Shown here: positions 17,285 to 25,768 of the stretch, in pieces
Layout of the letters: each line of letters opens with the position of its first letter
How positions within the stretch are numbered: position 1 is the first letter of the stretch
Assembly (NCBI GenBank): GCA_963741565.1
Contig: CAVUIK010000012.1
Location: 124,001-188,000, forward strand
Length of the DNA: 64,000 bases
Direction: 5' to 3'
Origin: Ga0077555 sp963741565
GTDB lineage: Bacteria; Pseudomonadota; Alphaproteobacteria; Rhizobiales; Hyphomicrobiaceae
Notes under the pieces: generated by a model
The model's database searches: none
What the model saw: the letters and a program-made list of their open reading frames with translations, nothing else
Told to the model about the DNA's origin: nothing
Position numbers and translations under genes: made by a program

Positions 17285-18241
17285 ATGCTGCATCTGCCCC
17301 AAAAAATCACGCTCGTCGACGTGTCGCCGAGGGACGGCATCCAGAGCTTTCCACGCGCCGTTGATACGGCAACGAAGGTGGCAATCATCGACCGCCTCTC
17401 GCAGACGGGGTTGCCGGTGATCGAGGTGACCGGCTTCGCACATCCGCGTGTGATCCCAAACCTTGCAGATGCCGAGGCGGTGTGCGAGCGCTTCAAGCGC
17501 AGGACCGGCGTCGTCTATCGTGCGCTCGTGCCGAATGCACGGGGCGCGGAGCGGGCACTGTCCGCCAAGCTCGATGAACTTCTGGGGCTCATTACCGTAA
17601 GCGAGGCCTACCAGAAGAAAAACCAAAATATGACGCTCGCTCAGGGCGTCGACGAGGCAATCCGCACGTTCCGCGTCGTCGACAAGGCGGGGGTCAAGTT
17701 CGTGATGGCGTTGGGCATGTCGATGTGGTGCGCCTATGAGGGGCGCATTCCCGCCGAGACAGTGCTGTCGCTCATCGATCAGTTCCGCAATGCTGGCATG
17801 CGTCGGTTCTATCTCGCAGGTAGCCTCGGCATGGAGGACCCGCGCCAGGTCAACGAGCTGTTCCGCCGGGTGCTCGATCGCCACAAGGACATCGAGGTGG
17901 GCTTCCATGTTCACAATCTGGCGGGAACCGGCATGGCGAATGTGCTGGCCGCGCTCGACGCCGGCGCCAGTTTCATCGAGGGCGCCGCCTGCGGGATCGG
18001 CGGTGGCATCGCCATGCCCAAGACCATTGCCTCGGTCGGCAACCTCGCGACCGAAGATATCGTTCACATGCTGAATGAGATGGGCGTCACCACCGGCGTC
18101 GATACCGCTGAGATGGCCGCCGCGGCGCGCGACATCGCCAAGTTGCTGGGTATAGAGGCGGGCAGCCACACGGCGCATGTGGGGACCCGGTCTGATGTCA
18201 TGGAGGGAGCGCGGACGGCGCCACGCGAGCACCCGGTATGA
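17285..18241 (+). CDS. Hydroxymethylglutaryl-CoA lyase-like enzyme
   Basis: A 318-residue HMGL/DRE-TIM aldolase. VDVSPRDGIQSF near residues 12-23 carries the catalytic Arg and metal Asp, GFHVHNLAGTGMAN holds the metal His pair, and the loop EGAACGIGGGIAMP holds the conserved Cys. It cleaves a 3-hydroxy-3-methyl-acyl-CoA into acetyl-CoA or pyruvate plus a fragment. With the CaiB gene immediately upstream, the likely pathway is CoA activation followed by aldol cleavage, as in citramalate, itaconate or leucine-type degradation. The loop differs from GCPFAPGA of true HMG-CoA lyases, so the substrate may differ. Confidence 0.9.
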   Translation: MLHLPQKITLVDVSPRDGIQSFPRAVDTATKVAIIDRLSQTGLPVIEVTGFAHPRVIPNLADAEAVCERFKRRTGVVYRALVPNARGAERALSAKLDELLGLITVSEAYQKKNQNMTLAQGVDEAIRTFRVVDKAGVKFVMALGMSMWCAYEGRIPAETVLSLIDQFRNAGMRRFYLAGSLGMEDPRQVNELFRRVLDRHKDIEVGFHVHNLAGTGMANVLAALDAGASFIEGAACGIGGGIAMPKTIASVGNLATEDIVHMLNEMGVTTGVDTAEMAAAARDIAKLLGIEAGSHTAHVGTRSDVMEGARTAPREHPV

Positions 18242-18331
18242 AGGGCTGGTTAGGCACGCGAAGTCACTCGGGTTGCCGCCGGGTAGGGCCCATGCTCTAT
18301 CGGTCGTGTTTTTGCGGAATTCGAGGATCGT

Positions 18332-18793
18332 ATGACGCGCAAATCCCCCGACATGACGCAGCTTGGCCAGCCAGCGCCGCTGCCGGAGAACCCTGAACTG
18401 GCCGCGCTGGAGCGCGTGCCCAATCCGCATCCTGACACGCACTACGTGGCACGCTTTACGGCCCCTGAGTTTACATCGCTTTGTCCGGTCACGGGGCAAC
18501 CCGACTTCGCGCATCTGGTCATCGACTATGTGCCGAAGGCATGGCTGGTCGAATCGAAGTCATTGAAGCTCTATCTCGCGTCGTTCCGAAATCATGGGGC
18601 CTTCCACGAGGACTGCACGATCGCCATCGGCAAGCGGATCGTGGACCTGCTCGCGCCGCAATACCTGCGGATTGGCGGTTACTGGTATCCGCGCGGTGGC
18701 ATGCCGATCGACGTGTTCTGGCAGACAGGGAGCTGCCCGAAGGGTCTTTGGCTTCCCGACCAGGGCGTAGCTCCCTATCGCGGGCGCGGGTAA
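18332..18793 (+). CDS. queF: NADPH-dependent 7-cyano-7-deazaguanine reductase
   Basis: A 153-residue tunnel-fold protein of the short QueF type. It reduces preQ0 to preQ1 in queuosine biosynthesis. The nucleophilic Cys is C51 in TSLCPVTGQPD, with the acid D58. The substrate/NADPH motif VESKSLKLYLASFRNHGAFHE follows from about 73. The protein ends with the typical GVAPYRGRG. Length matches the family (~150). No other que gene is nearby. Confidence 0.96.
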   Translation: MTRKSPDMTQLGQPAPLPENPELAALERVPNPHPDTHYVARFTAPEFTSLCPVTGQPDFAHLVIDYVPKAWLVESKSLKLYLASFRNHGAFHEDCTIAIGKRIVDLLAPQYLRIGGYWYPRGGMPIDVFWQTGSCPKGLWLPDQGVAPYRGRG

Positions 18794-18912
18794 GTATAAT
18801 CGTTTGATTTCATGAATTTAGTGTGGGGTCTTCGCTTATTCGAAAGACAACGCCTGGCATTTGTGACTATGCTGCTGGTGGAGAACGTCGAGGCTTACGG
18901 AGACTGAAAACG

Positions 18913-19227
18913 ATGAAGACTTCAATGACCGCCGGTGGACTGCTGGCACTCGGACTGATGGTCGCGCCTGTGACAGCCGCGCCATTGAGCGGCGCGCGAG
19001 ACAATCCCGCAGCCGGCGAGAGCCTGATCGAAGTTGCCCAAGGCTGGAAGTACCAGCGCAACTGCGTTTGGGTGAACAATGGTTGGGGCCATCGTGATCG
19101 ATACGGTAAAGTGCTCGTCTGCCGCCCCTACAAGCCCTATGGGCGTGGCTGGGTCTGGCACAAGGAAGGCAACCGCGAAGGTTGGCACAACACGCAGCGC
19201 AAGGCTTGGCATAACAATAAGTGGTGA
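18913..19227 (+). CDS. Small secreted basic protein of unknown function
   Basis: A 104-residue protein with a signal peptide (residues ~1-22, cleavage near VTAAP). It has a Trp/Asn/Lys/Arg-rich mature part (KYQRNCVWVNNGWGHRDRYGK and GWVWHKEGNREGWHNTQ). The start at 18913 has GGAG about ten bases upstream; the frame is open further left without a better site. Similar short Trp-rich exported proteins are common in Hyphomicrobiales, with no assigned role. A strong terminator follows 20 bp after the stop, indicating a monocistronic unit. Confidence 0.8.
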   Translation: MKTSMTAGGLLALGLMVAPVTAAPLSGARDNPAAGESLIEVAQGWKYQRNCVWVNNGWGHRDRYGKVLVCRPYKPYGRGWVWHKEGNREGWHNTQRKAWHNNKW

Positions 19228-19248
19228 GGTGCCTCACCTCCGAGTGAC

Positions 19249-19280
19249 AAAAGGCCGGATCTTCGATCCGGCCTTTTTTG
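19249..19280 (+). terminator. Rho-independent terminator
   Basis: Perfect stem of GGCCGGATC and GATCCGGCC around a TTC-type loop, preceded by As and followed by a run of six Ts. It ends the small secreted protein gene. With A residues on its other side it can also serve the convergent hydroxyacid dehydrogenase gene. Confidence 0.92.
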
Positions 19281-19314
19281 CTTCCCGCATCGATCGGTTC
19301 CGAACCAACACCAC

Positions 19315-20280
19315 TTACGCCAGTTCCGGGACCACCCAGAACGGCCGGTCGCCGCGCAGCATTCGCTCGACATTGTCGAAGGCGTTGCGGAAGCGGGCAA
19401 TGTGATTGTCCGAGGTGGGCCCGGCGAAGTGGGCGGTCAACACCACATTGTCCAGTTTGAAGAGCGGATTGCTGGACGGCGGCGGCTCCTCATCGAACAC
19501 GTCGAGGCCGGCGCCGAAGATCTTGTGGGCGGCGAGCGTCTCGGCGAGCGCTTTCTCGTCGATGACAGGCCCGCGCGACGTATTGACGATGATCGCATGC
19601 GGTTTCATCAACGCCAGCTCGGCCTTGCCGATCAGATGTTTGGTCGTGGCGTTGAGGGGCACGTGCAGCGAGACGAAGTCTGACCGGCGGATCAATTCGC
19701 GGAGCAGACGGAATTTCACGCCGAGCGCGTCCTCCTCGTCTTCGGTGAGCCGCTTGATATCGTAGTACTCGACCTTCATGCCGAACGATTGGGCGCGTCT
19801 GGCGACCTTGCGGCCGATATTGCCAAGGCCGATGATGCCGAGTGTCTTGTCGTAGAGTTCATACATAGCGGGCGGCGGGCCGTTGCCGCGCCAGCGACCC
19901 CCGGAAACGCTGGCGTGTTGCCAGACGACGCGGCGGGCGACCGTGAGCATCAGCATCATCGCGTGTTCGGCGACCGAGATGGCATTGGCACCGCCATTGT
20001 TGGCCACGGGCACCTTGGCACGCCGCGCTGCCTCGATGTCGACCGCGTCGTAGCCGGCCGAAAGCAGCTGCACGAGCTTGACCTTCGGGCCGGCCCTATA
20101 GAAGGCGTCTTCCATTTTGACGTTGGGGTAGCAGATCATGTACTCGGCCGTTTTGAGCGCCGCGTCGAACTCCTTGGTGCCTTGCTGGGCGAGTAAGAGA
20201 TCGATCGAGGCGGGCGCCATTTCGCGCGCGAGCAGGCCGGTCGCCTCCGAGGGCGGGACAAGGATGACTGTCGGTTTCAT
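19315..20280 (-). CDS. D-2-hydroxyacid dehydrogenase (NAD-binding)
   Basis: A 321-residue enzyme of the D-isomer-specific 2-hydroxyacid dehydrogenase family. The nucleotide motif TLGIIGLGNIGRKVA is near residues 148-162. The catalytic triad is visible as Arg in NTSRGPVIDE (~237), Glu in DVFDEEP (~266) and His in TAHFAGPT (~285). It interconverts a 2-oxoacid and a D-2-hydroxyacid with NAD(P). Gene order with a downstream-reading luciferase-like gene on the same strand (63 bp apart) suggests one transcript. Confidence 0.93.
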   Translation of the reverse strand: MKPTVILVPPSEATGLLAREMAPASIDLLLAQQGTKEFDAALKTAEYMICYPNVKMEDAFYRAGPKVKLVQLLSAGYDAVDIEAARRAKVPVANNGGANAISVAEHAMMLMLTVARRVVWQHASVSGGRWRGNGPPPAMYELYDKTLGIIGLGNIGRKVARRAQSFGMKVEYYDIKRLTEDEEDALGVKFRLLRELIRRSDFVSLHVPLNATTKHLIGKAELALMKPHAIIVNTSRGPVIDEKALAETLAAHKIFGAGLDVFDEEPPPSSNPLFKLDNVVLTAHFAGPTSDNHIARFRNAFDNVERMLRGDRPFWVVPELA

Positions 20281-20343
20281 GAGATCTCCAGGCAGGGTTG
20301 AGGCCGCGGCGCGTCGCGGCCGATGCGGCTTCGCGCGCGTTCG

Positions 20344-21183
20344 TCAGGCGTTAACGAGCGGCGCGATTTTGTCGAGGTGAGCCAGAATCTCGTCACGCGA
20401 GAGGTCTGGGATCTCGAGCAGTACGCGCTTGATGCCAGCTTCTCGATACTTGGCGAGCTTGGCCGCATCCGACGGCGCGCGGAAGACCGTGATCGAGAGT
20501 GATGCGCTGTCGCGCTTCGACGTGCTCGCGGCCTGGCTCAGCCGGCCGACGAATTCGCGCGGGTCGGTGTCGGGCTTGGCGCGCGGGAACCAGCCGTCAG
20601 CGTAGTCGACGATGCGTTTCAGTGTGAAGTCGGTCTCGCCACCGAGCAGGATCGGTGGATGCGGTTTCTGGAGCGGCTTCGGATTGCTCCAGATCGAATC
20701 GAAGTTGACGAACTCACCGTGGAACTGAGCCTCGTCTTTGGTCCAAATCTGCTGCATCGCCTGCAGGCGCTCGTTCATCAGCTTGAAGCGTGTCGGATAC
20801 TTGGCGCCATGGTTCTCCATCTCGTCGACGTTCCAGCCCGCCCCGACGCCGAACTCGAAGCGGCCGCCCGAGAGCTGGTCGAGACTCGCGATCACCTTGG
20901 CGGTAACGATGGGGTCGCGCTGGGTCATCAGGCAGATGCCGGTGCCGAGCCGCAGGTGCTTGGTGGTCGAGGCCGCAAACGACAGCGCGATGAACGGGTC
21001 GTGCGTGTGGACATAGCGCTTCGGCAGCTCGCCGCCGCCCGGAAATGGTGTTCGCCGGCTCGTCGGGATGTGTGTGTGCTCGCACACGAACAAGCTCTCG
21101 AAGCCGCGATCCTCGAGCGCCTTGCCGAGCTCGGCCGGCTGGATGCCATAGTCGGTCGGGAAGTAGAATACGCCAACGTTCAT
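20344..21183 (-). CDS. LLM-class F420/FMN-dependent oxidoreductase
   Basis: A 279-residue luciferase-like monooxygenase-fold protein: MNVGVFYFPTDYGIQPAELGK at the N-terminus, LRLGTGICLMTQRDPI near 80-95, and GRFEFGVGAGWNVDEMENHG near 110-130. These match the TIGR03619-type F420 branch. GAGGAG lies 7 bases before the ATG at 21183; an adjacent ATG at 21186 is equally possible. Whether it uses F420 or FMN cannot be told from sequence. It is likely co-transcribed with the hydroxyacid dehydrogenase. Confidence 0.9.
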   Translation of the reverse strand: MNVGVFYFPTDYGIQPAELGKALEDRGFESLFVCEHTHIPTSRRTPFPGGGELPKRYVHTHDPFIALSFAASTTKHLRLGTGICLMTQRDPIVTAKVIASLDQLSGGRFEFGVGAGWNVDEMENHGAKYPTRFKLMNERLQAMQQIWTKDEAQFHGEFVNFDSIWSNPKPLQKPHPPILLGGETDFTLKRIVDYADGWFPRAKPDTDPREFVGRLSQAASTSKRDSASLSITVFRAPSDAAKLAKYREAGIKRVLLEIPDLSRDEILAHLDKIAPLVNA

Positions 21184-21309
21184 CATGTCTCTCCTCGGCG
21201 ATTGCGCCAGCAAGGCGGGTAATCCGTTGTCGGCCACCTTAGGCGCTGGGCTGGACCGGGCGCAACCCGTCGCCGGCAGGATTGGTCCGACGCGGCCAAC
21301 ACGTCCGGC

Positions 21310-22578
21310 TCAGGCGCCAACCCGCAACGTCGACGCCAGCGTTGGATCGACCAAGCCCTGTTTGCGGGCTTCGCGCCGCGCCACTGCCAGCGTCGACAAT
21401 TGACGCGCCACTTTGGGATGCGTCTCTACCAGAAACTGGAAATCGTCGTGGGCGAGCCGCAGGACTCGCGTCGGCCGCGTGGTGCGATAGGGATTGGTGT
21501 GGTTGCGCCCTTCCAACATGGCCAATTCGCCGAAGCTGTCGCCGGGCTGAAATAAGGTCTCGCCGGCCTCTGTGACTAATCGAACCTCGCCGCTGACGAC
21601 AAAGAAAATACTTTCTGCCGGGTCGTCGGGCGAAATGATCTCGCGATACGGCTCGATCCGCTGGGCGTAAAGGACGCGCATCACGCCGGGCAGGTCCTGA
21701 GTGTCGAGGCCGGCCAAGACGGGAATGCGCGCCAGGTGGGACAAGGTGATGACAAAGTCACGATTGCCGGCTTCGCTTGCAAAGCCGGTAGCGATGATAG
21801 CAATGGGCAGGGCCAGCACGGCGATGCCCAAGATCATAGCCATGGCGCCGATGAGCTTGCCGATGCCGGTGACGGGAGTGATGTCGCCGTAGCCGACTGT
21901 CGTCAACGTCGCAATGGCCCACCAGGCGGCGTTGGGGATACTTCCGAACTTGTCAGGCTGGGCGGTGCGTTCGGCGTAATAGGCAGCGGTCGAGACAAAG
22001 AGCAGTACGGTCAACAGCAACAGCAGCGTCCCAACCAGGGTACGCCTCTGGTTATGCAGAACGCGGATCAGAGAGTGCATCGCGGGCGAATAGCGGGCGA
22101 GTTTCAAGATCCGGAAGACGCGCAGGACTCGCAGGATGCGCAGATTAATGGGCAGGAACGCGCCAAGGAAGAAGGGCAGAATAGCGACCAGATCGATGAT
22201 CAGGTAGGGCCGCATTGCAAAGCGGAGCCGGGCCGTCATCGGTTCCATGCGGGCGAGGAACGGCATCTCGACGCAGGTCCAGAGCCGTGTGGCATACTCG
22301 AGCGTGAAGATCGCGACGGAGATGATCTCAAAGCTTTTCAGCAGGCCGCCATAGCGAGCTTGAATGTCGGGCACGGTTTCGGCCACGAAAGCGGCGACGT
22401 TGAGAAGGATCAACGTGACCAGCGTCATATCGACGAGGCGGCTCGCGCGATCGTTCTCACGTGCGGTTTCCACCAACTCGTGCGCACGCTGCCGGTCAAT
22501 ACCAAAAATCGAGGTGCCGGGGCCATCCCGGGATTGACCCCGGCTCGGGTTTGATCCGGACCGATCGTCATTGGACAC
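21310..22578 (-). CDS. Cyclic-nucleotide-regulated voltage-gated-type K+ channel
   Basis: A 422-residue six-TM channel. S1-S3 lie about residues 48-150 and S4 has regularly spaced arginines (RILRVLRVFRILKLARYS, ~146-163). The pore helix and selectivity filter TLTTVGYGD are near 222-230, with S6 at 235-262. A C-terminal cNMP-binding domain spans ~280-400 with the phosphate-binding cassette FGELAMLEGRNHTNPYRTTR. The architecture is that of bacterial MloK1-type channels, longer at the N-terminus. A membrane nucleotide cyclase is encoded at 59928, a possible source of ligand elsewhere in the genome; that link is inference. Confidence 0.94.
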   Translation of the reverse strand: MSNDDRSGSNPSRGQSRDGPGTSIFGIDRQRAHELVETARENDRASRLVDMTLVTLILLNVAAFVAETVPDIQARYGGLLKSFEIISVAIFTLEYATRLWTCVEMPFLARMEPMTARLRFAMRPYLIIDLVAILPFFLGAFLPINLRILRVLRVFRILKLARYSPAMHSLIRVLHNQRRTLVGTLLLLLTVLLFVSTAAYYAERTAQPDKFGSIPNAAWWAIATLTTVGYGDITPVTGIGKLIGAMAMILGIAVLALPIAIIATGFASEAGNRDFVITLSHLARIPVLAGLDTQDLPGVMRVLYAQRIEPYREIISPDDPAESIFFVVSGEVRLVTEAGETLFQPGDSFGELAMLEGRNHTNPYRTTRPTRVLRLAHDDFQFLVETHPKVARQLSTLAVARREARKQGLVDPTLASTLRVGA

Positions 22579-22752
22579 CGGCTACAGCTCCCTTGCAGCG
22601 CGTTCGCCGTGCGTGGACGAGAGTTCATCCAGAGCGACGGCCAGTGGACCATACTGCAAAGCCCGGGCCTTGCGAGCAACCCACGGACCACGATCAAGGA
22701 AAGGGTAAAGCCTTGTGGCGTCCCTCGTCAGCGGCTAGGTTCCGGCCGGTTC

Positions 22753-22842
22753 GGATGGGTGGTCGAGTGGTTTATGGCTCCGGTCTTGAAAACCGGCGTA
22801 CTCGCAAGGGTACCGGGGGTTCGAATCCCTCCCCATCCGCCA
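22753..22842 (+). tRNA. tRNA-Ser (anticodon TGA)
   Basis: A 90-base class II tRNA. The acceptor stem GGATGGG pairs with CCCATCC, followed by discriminator G and an encoded CCA. The anticodon arm CCGGT-CTTGAAA-ACCGG carries TGA, there is a long variable arm around ACTCGCAAGGGT, and the T-arm is GGGGGTTCGAATCCCTC. Confidence 0.96.
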
Positions 22843-22939
22843 CTCATAATGTGTTGATAAATAAATATATTATCAGGCTTCGATGGCGATTTGTTGCCCG
22901 GTTCCACCGGATTTTGTTGCTTCGTTTGTTGCCCGGCGC

Positions 22940-23132
22940 TCAACTGAGTTGAGGAAATGCACGAAGCGCGACGTCGTACGTCTCATCGCCCATGGCGTGC
23001 TTGAGGGCTATGCCGACGGCCATCAAAGCCGTCGTCGTATGGATTGACCTGGGCGATGGCCTCAACTAGAAGACCCAGTGCGCGGGCTCGATTGGGCCCG
23101 CGTTTCATTTGCGCCACCGCGGCCGGAGACAT
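22940..23132 (-). pseudogene. Possible small protein gene, frameshifted
   Basis: Reading leftward, a plausible frame starts MSPAAVAQMKRGPNRARALG and runs through IAQVNPYDD. One base removed near 23028 then lets it continue ALMAVGIALKHAMGDETYDVA to RAFPQLS and a stop at 22940. Both halves have coding-like composition, and the joined product would be about 63 residues (longer if it starts nearer rpsD). I do not recognise the family. The single extra base fits the indel pattern seen in rpsD. It could also be chance. Confidence 0.3.
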
Positions 23133-23214
23133 CTCCGGTACTGTCGGCGGGTCCTCTAGGGCCTGCAAAGGAGGCGGCGCTTCATCCCGTGCATACGGAA
23201 AGACGGAGACGACC

Positions 23215-23833
23215 ATGACGAAGCGCGTCCGCGCCAAGCACAAGATCGACCGCCGCCTGGGGGAAAACCTCTGGGGGCGCTCGAAAAGCCCGGTCAACAA
23301 GCGGGCCTCGCGCCCCGGCCAGCACGGCGAGCGCCGCGCCGGCAAGATGTCGGATTTCGGCCAGCAGCTGCGCGCCAAGCAGAAGCTCAAGGGCTACTAC
23401 GCCAGCATCACCGAGCGGCAGTTCAACAACATCTACAAGGAGGCGGCCCGCCTCAAGGGCTCGACTTCCGAGCATCTGATCGGCCTGCTGGAGCGCCGTC
23501 TCGACGCGCTGGTCTATCGCGCGAAATTCGTGCCGACGGTATTCGCCGCCCGCCAGTTCGTGAGCCACGGCCACGTGAAGGTAAACGGCCGCCGCGTCAC
23601 CGTGCCGAGCTACCGCCTGCGGGTTGGTGACTTCGATCGAGGTTCGCGATGCGTCGAAGCAGCTGGGTCTTGTCCTCGAGGCGACGAAGAGCCCGGAGCG
23701 TGATGTGCCGGACTATGTTGAAGCCGATCACAACAAGCTGACCGCGAAGCTCTTGCGCGTGCCGGGCCTCTCCGATGTTCCCTATCAGGTGAACATGGAA
23801 CCGAACCTGGTGGTCGAGTTCTACTCGCGGTAA
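23215..23833 (+). CDS. rpsD: 30S ribosomal protein S4 (one-base frameshift)
   Basis: S4 nucleates assembly of the small ribosomal subunit and autoregulates its operon in some bacteria. The N-terminus MTKRVRAKHKIDRRLGENLW and the S4 RNA-binding domain (LERRLDALVYRAKF, then SHGHVKVNGRRVTVPSYRLR) are normal. After RVGD (near 23632) one surplus T shifts the frame. Removing it restores SIEVRDASKQL through NLVVEFYSR and a stop at 23831. The 619-base span is one base over a 205-residue protein, the usual alphaproteobacterial length. As the gene is essential, a sequencing or assembly error is the best explanation. Confidence 0.95.
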
Positions 23834-23930
23834 CCGCGCGGGTGCGTTAGCCCGGTGGCTTGCTTCCAGCACGCTTCCCGGTGGCGTGCTTCCAGCACGA
23901 CGGCACCAGAAGTGCCTACGAGAGTTTAAG

Positions 23931-23958
23931 GCCGCCCAACCCGGGCGGCTTGTTGCGT
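23931..23958 (+). terminator. Probable Rho-independent terminator after rpsD
   Basis: GCCGCCC and GGGCGGC form a 7-bp perfect stem around AACCC, followed by TTGTTGCGTTT. It lies about 100 bp after the rpsD stop. The T-run is interrupted, so strength is uncertain. Between it and rpsD is an imperfect 23-bp direct repeat (23851 and 23877) of no evident role. Confidence 0.7.
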
Positions 23959-24002
23959 TTCGGCCATGAGACGGCCGCGTAGGTCCGCTGTGACCAATGA
24001 GG

Positions 24003-24611
24003 CTACGCATGGCCCGCTTCGCTGACGAGGTGGGACGGATCGATGCCAATTTTGGAGAGTGCGCGGTCGTATTTCAGCTCGATGTCGGGGCCAAAGATCA
24101 GCTCGCTATCGGCGGCACAGTGCAGCCAGCCATTGGCATGGATCTCGCTCTCAAGCTGGCCGGGCGCCCAGCCGGCGTAGCCTAGCGCCAGGATGGCCTG
24201 CTCGGGGCCGCTGCCGGCCGCAATCGCCTTCAGGATATCGATGGTTGCGGTCAGGCAGACGTTTTCGCCAACGGTGAGGGTGGAATCGCTGGCGAAATAG
24301 TCGCCGCTGTGCAGAACGAACCCGCGCTGCGTGGAGACCGGCCCGCCGACGTGCACGTTCATGTGTAACTGATCCGGCGGTACGCTGTCGGCGCCGTCCT
24401 TACCGACGATCTTGAGCTGTTCGAGCAGCTCCGGGAACGAGATGTTGCGCGCCCGCTGATTAAGGATGATGCCCATGGCACCATCCTTCGAGTGCGTGCA
24501 CATATATATGACCGAGCGGTGGAACCGCTTGTCGGTCATTGTGGGCATGGCAATCAGGAGTTGACCCTCGAGATAGCCTTCGCCGGATTTCGCTTTGGTC
24601 TTGCGCTTCAT
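24003..24611 (-). CDS. YqgE/AlgH family protein
   Basis: A 202-residue UPF0301 protein: YLEGQLLIAMPTMTDKRFHRSVIYMC at residues ~13-38, GAMGIILNQ, the VHVGGPVSTQRGFVLHS block, and LALGYAGWAPGQLESEI near 143-159. The fold is known but the molecular role is not; some homologues influence alginate regulation. It is divergent from the DsbD-like gene, a neighbourhood common in Hyphomicrobiales. Convergent with rpsD. Confidence 0.95.
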   Translation of the reverse strand: MKRKTKAKSGEGYLEGQLLIAMPTMTDKRFHRSVIYMCTHSKDGAMGIILNQRARNISFPELLEQLKIVGKDGADSVPPDQLHMNVHVGGPVSTQRGFVLHSGDYFASDSTLTVGENVCLTATIDILKAIAAGSGPEQAILALGYAGWAPGQLESEIHANGWLHCAADSELIFGPDIELKYDRALSKIGIDPSHLVSEAGHA

Positions 24612-24769
24612 AGAAACGAGGTTAGCGCCGAAGGGCGGGATCTGTGAAGCCCTGACGCGCCTTGGCTTGTTGCGAATGCGATCCTGACGCTGATGTGATG
24701 TCGATATCCGTTGGCGGACGTGCGGCCGGTCATTACATGAGCGGAGCGAACGTTGAGAGGCTTCTACTC

Positions 24770-25651
24770 ATGGCGAGACTTCTGGGTTGGTTCGTTGCTG
24801 GGTTGATTCCGGGCCTTGCCTGCATCGTGGCAACGGTGCTGGGGTTGGCTCCCTTACGCGCGCAGGAGGCATCTGTTGGCTCGGCCTGGGTTGTGGCCGA
24901 GACGTCGAAGGCGCGGCTCGTCGCCGGCGGTGTCGCGGGTAGAGATGGCCAGCGCCGCCTGAGTGCCGGGCTAGAGATCACCCTCGCCGACGGTTGGAAG
25001 ACCTATTGGCGCAATCCCGGTACATCGGGCGTGCCGCCGCAACTCGACTGGTCGGGCTCAGACAACCTAGCAAGCGCGACCTTGCGGTTTCCAGCACCCA
25101 GCCGGTTCCGTGATCGCGACGGCGACACCATCGGCTACAAGTCAGGGGTGGTGCTGCCGGTGGACATCGTGGCCCAAGATCCGGCCAAGCCAATCACGCT
25201 CAAGCTCGAGGCCGAGTACGGTGTTTGCAGGGACGTGTGCATTCCGGTGCAGCAGTCGTTCCAGCTCGTCGTACCGTCTAATGCGGCGGCGCGTGCCGCG
25301 GGCAGCGCTCTGACGCAGTCGATCGATCGCATTCCGCGGGGGGCATCCGAGCGTCGCGCGACCGATCCGGTTGCGACGGCAATAAAGGTGGAGCTCACCG
25401 GTGCGAAGCCGCGCATCGTCATTGATGCCGAGTTTCCGTCGGGTGTGGAGGGTGCCGACGCGTTCCTGGAGGCGCCCGAGGGGCTCTGGGTGCCGCTCGC
25501 CAAGGCGCAAGGGCCTGCCGCAGGCACGCGCCGCCAGTTCGAGGTGGATCTGACTGATGGCGCCGATCTTGTCGACCTCAAAGGCCGCACCATTCGCCTG
25601 ACATTGGTCGCCACCGGCGGCCAGAGCGAGACCGAATTCAAGCTGGAGTGA
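24770..25651 (+). CDS. DsbD N-terminal-domain-like secreted protein
   Basis: A 293-residue exported protein with signal segment ~5-27 (cleavage after LRAQE). The domain at about 40-165 resembles the DsbD/DsbC-type interchange domain, with the key disulfide pair in YGVCRDVCIP near 153-162 and the upstream WKTYWRNPGTSGVPP. It lacks the DsbD transmembrane and thioredoxin parts, so it must rely on another reductant. The ATG at 24770 is chosen for its GAGAGG site and signal peptide; longer in-frame starts exist. It likely handles thiols of periplasmic proteins. Confidence 0.85.
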   Translation: MARLLGWFVAGLIPGLACIVATVLGLAPLRAQEASVGSAWVVAETSKARLVAGGVAGRDGQRRLSAGLEITLADGWKTYWRNPGTSGVPPQLDWSGSDNLASATLRFPAPSRFRDRDGDTIGYKSGVVLPVDIVAQDPAKPITLKLEAEYGVCRDVCIPVQQSFQLVVPSNAAARAAGSALTQSIDRIPRGASERRATDPVATAIKVELTGAKPRIVIDAEFPSGVEGADAFLEAPEGLWVPLAKAQGPAAGTRRQFEVDLTDGADLVDLKGRTIRLTLVATGGQSETEFKLE

Positions 25652-25768
25652 GAGAGAGGTCGTCGGTGGCATTGAGCGAAGCCGCAACGCGCCGGGGCCG
25701 GCGCATCAGCGGCGCAATGCCCGAGGTGTTAGTGCGGCCGTTTGGCATCAGCGATGGGCAAGAACCCG

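Noticed and set aside
16427..18514. A 695-codon open frame on the minus strand opposite the CoA-transferase and lyase
   Set aside because: It is a composition artefact of GC-rich codons: its translation has no recognisable domain, while both plus-strand genes have clear family motifs and ribosome sites.
22753..23000. tRNA-Ser as an integration site for a genomic island
   Set aside because: No integrase gene or repeated tRNA 3' end was found downstream; the following region is ordinary core genes.
23851..23900. Two 23-bp direct repeats after rpsD as a mobile-element footprint
   Set aside because: No transposase, terminal inverted repeats or target duplication nearby; more likely a local slippage product.
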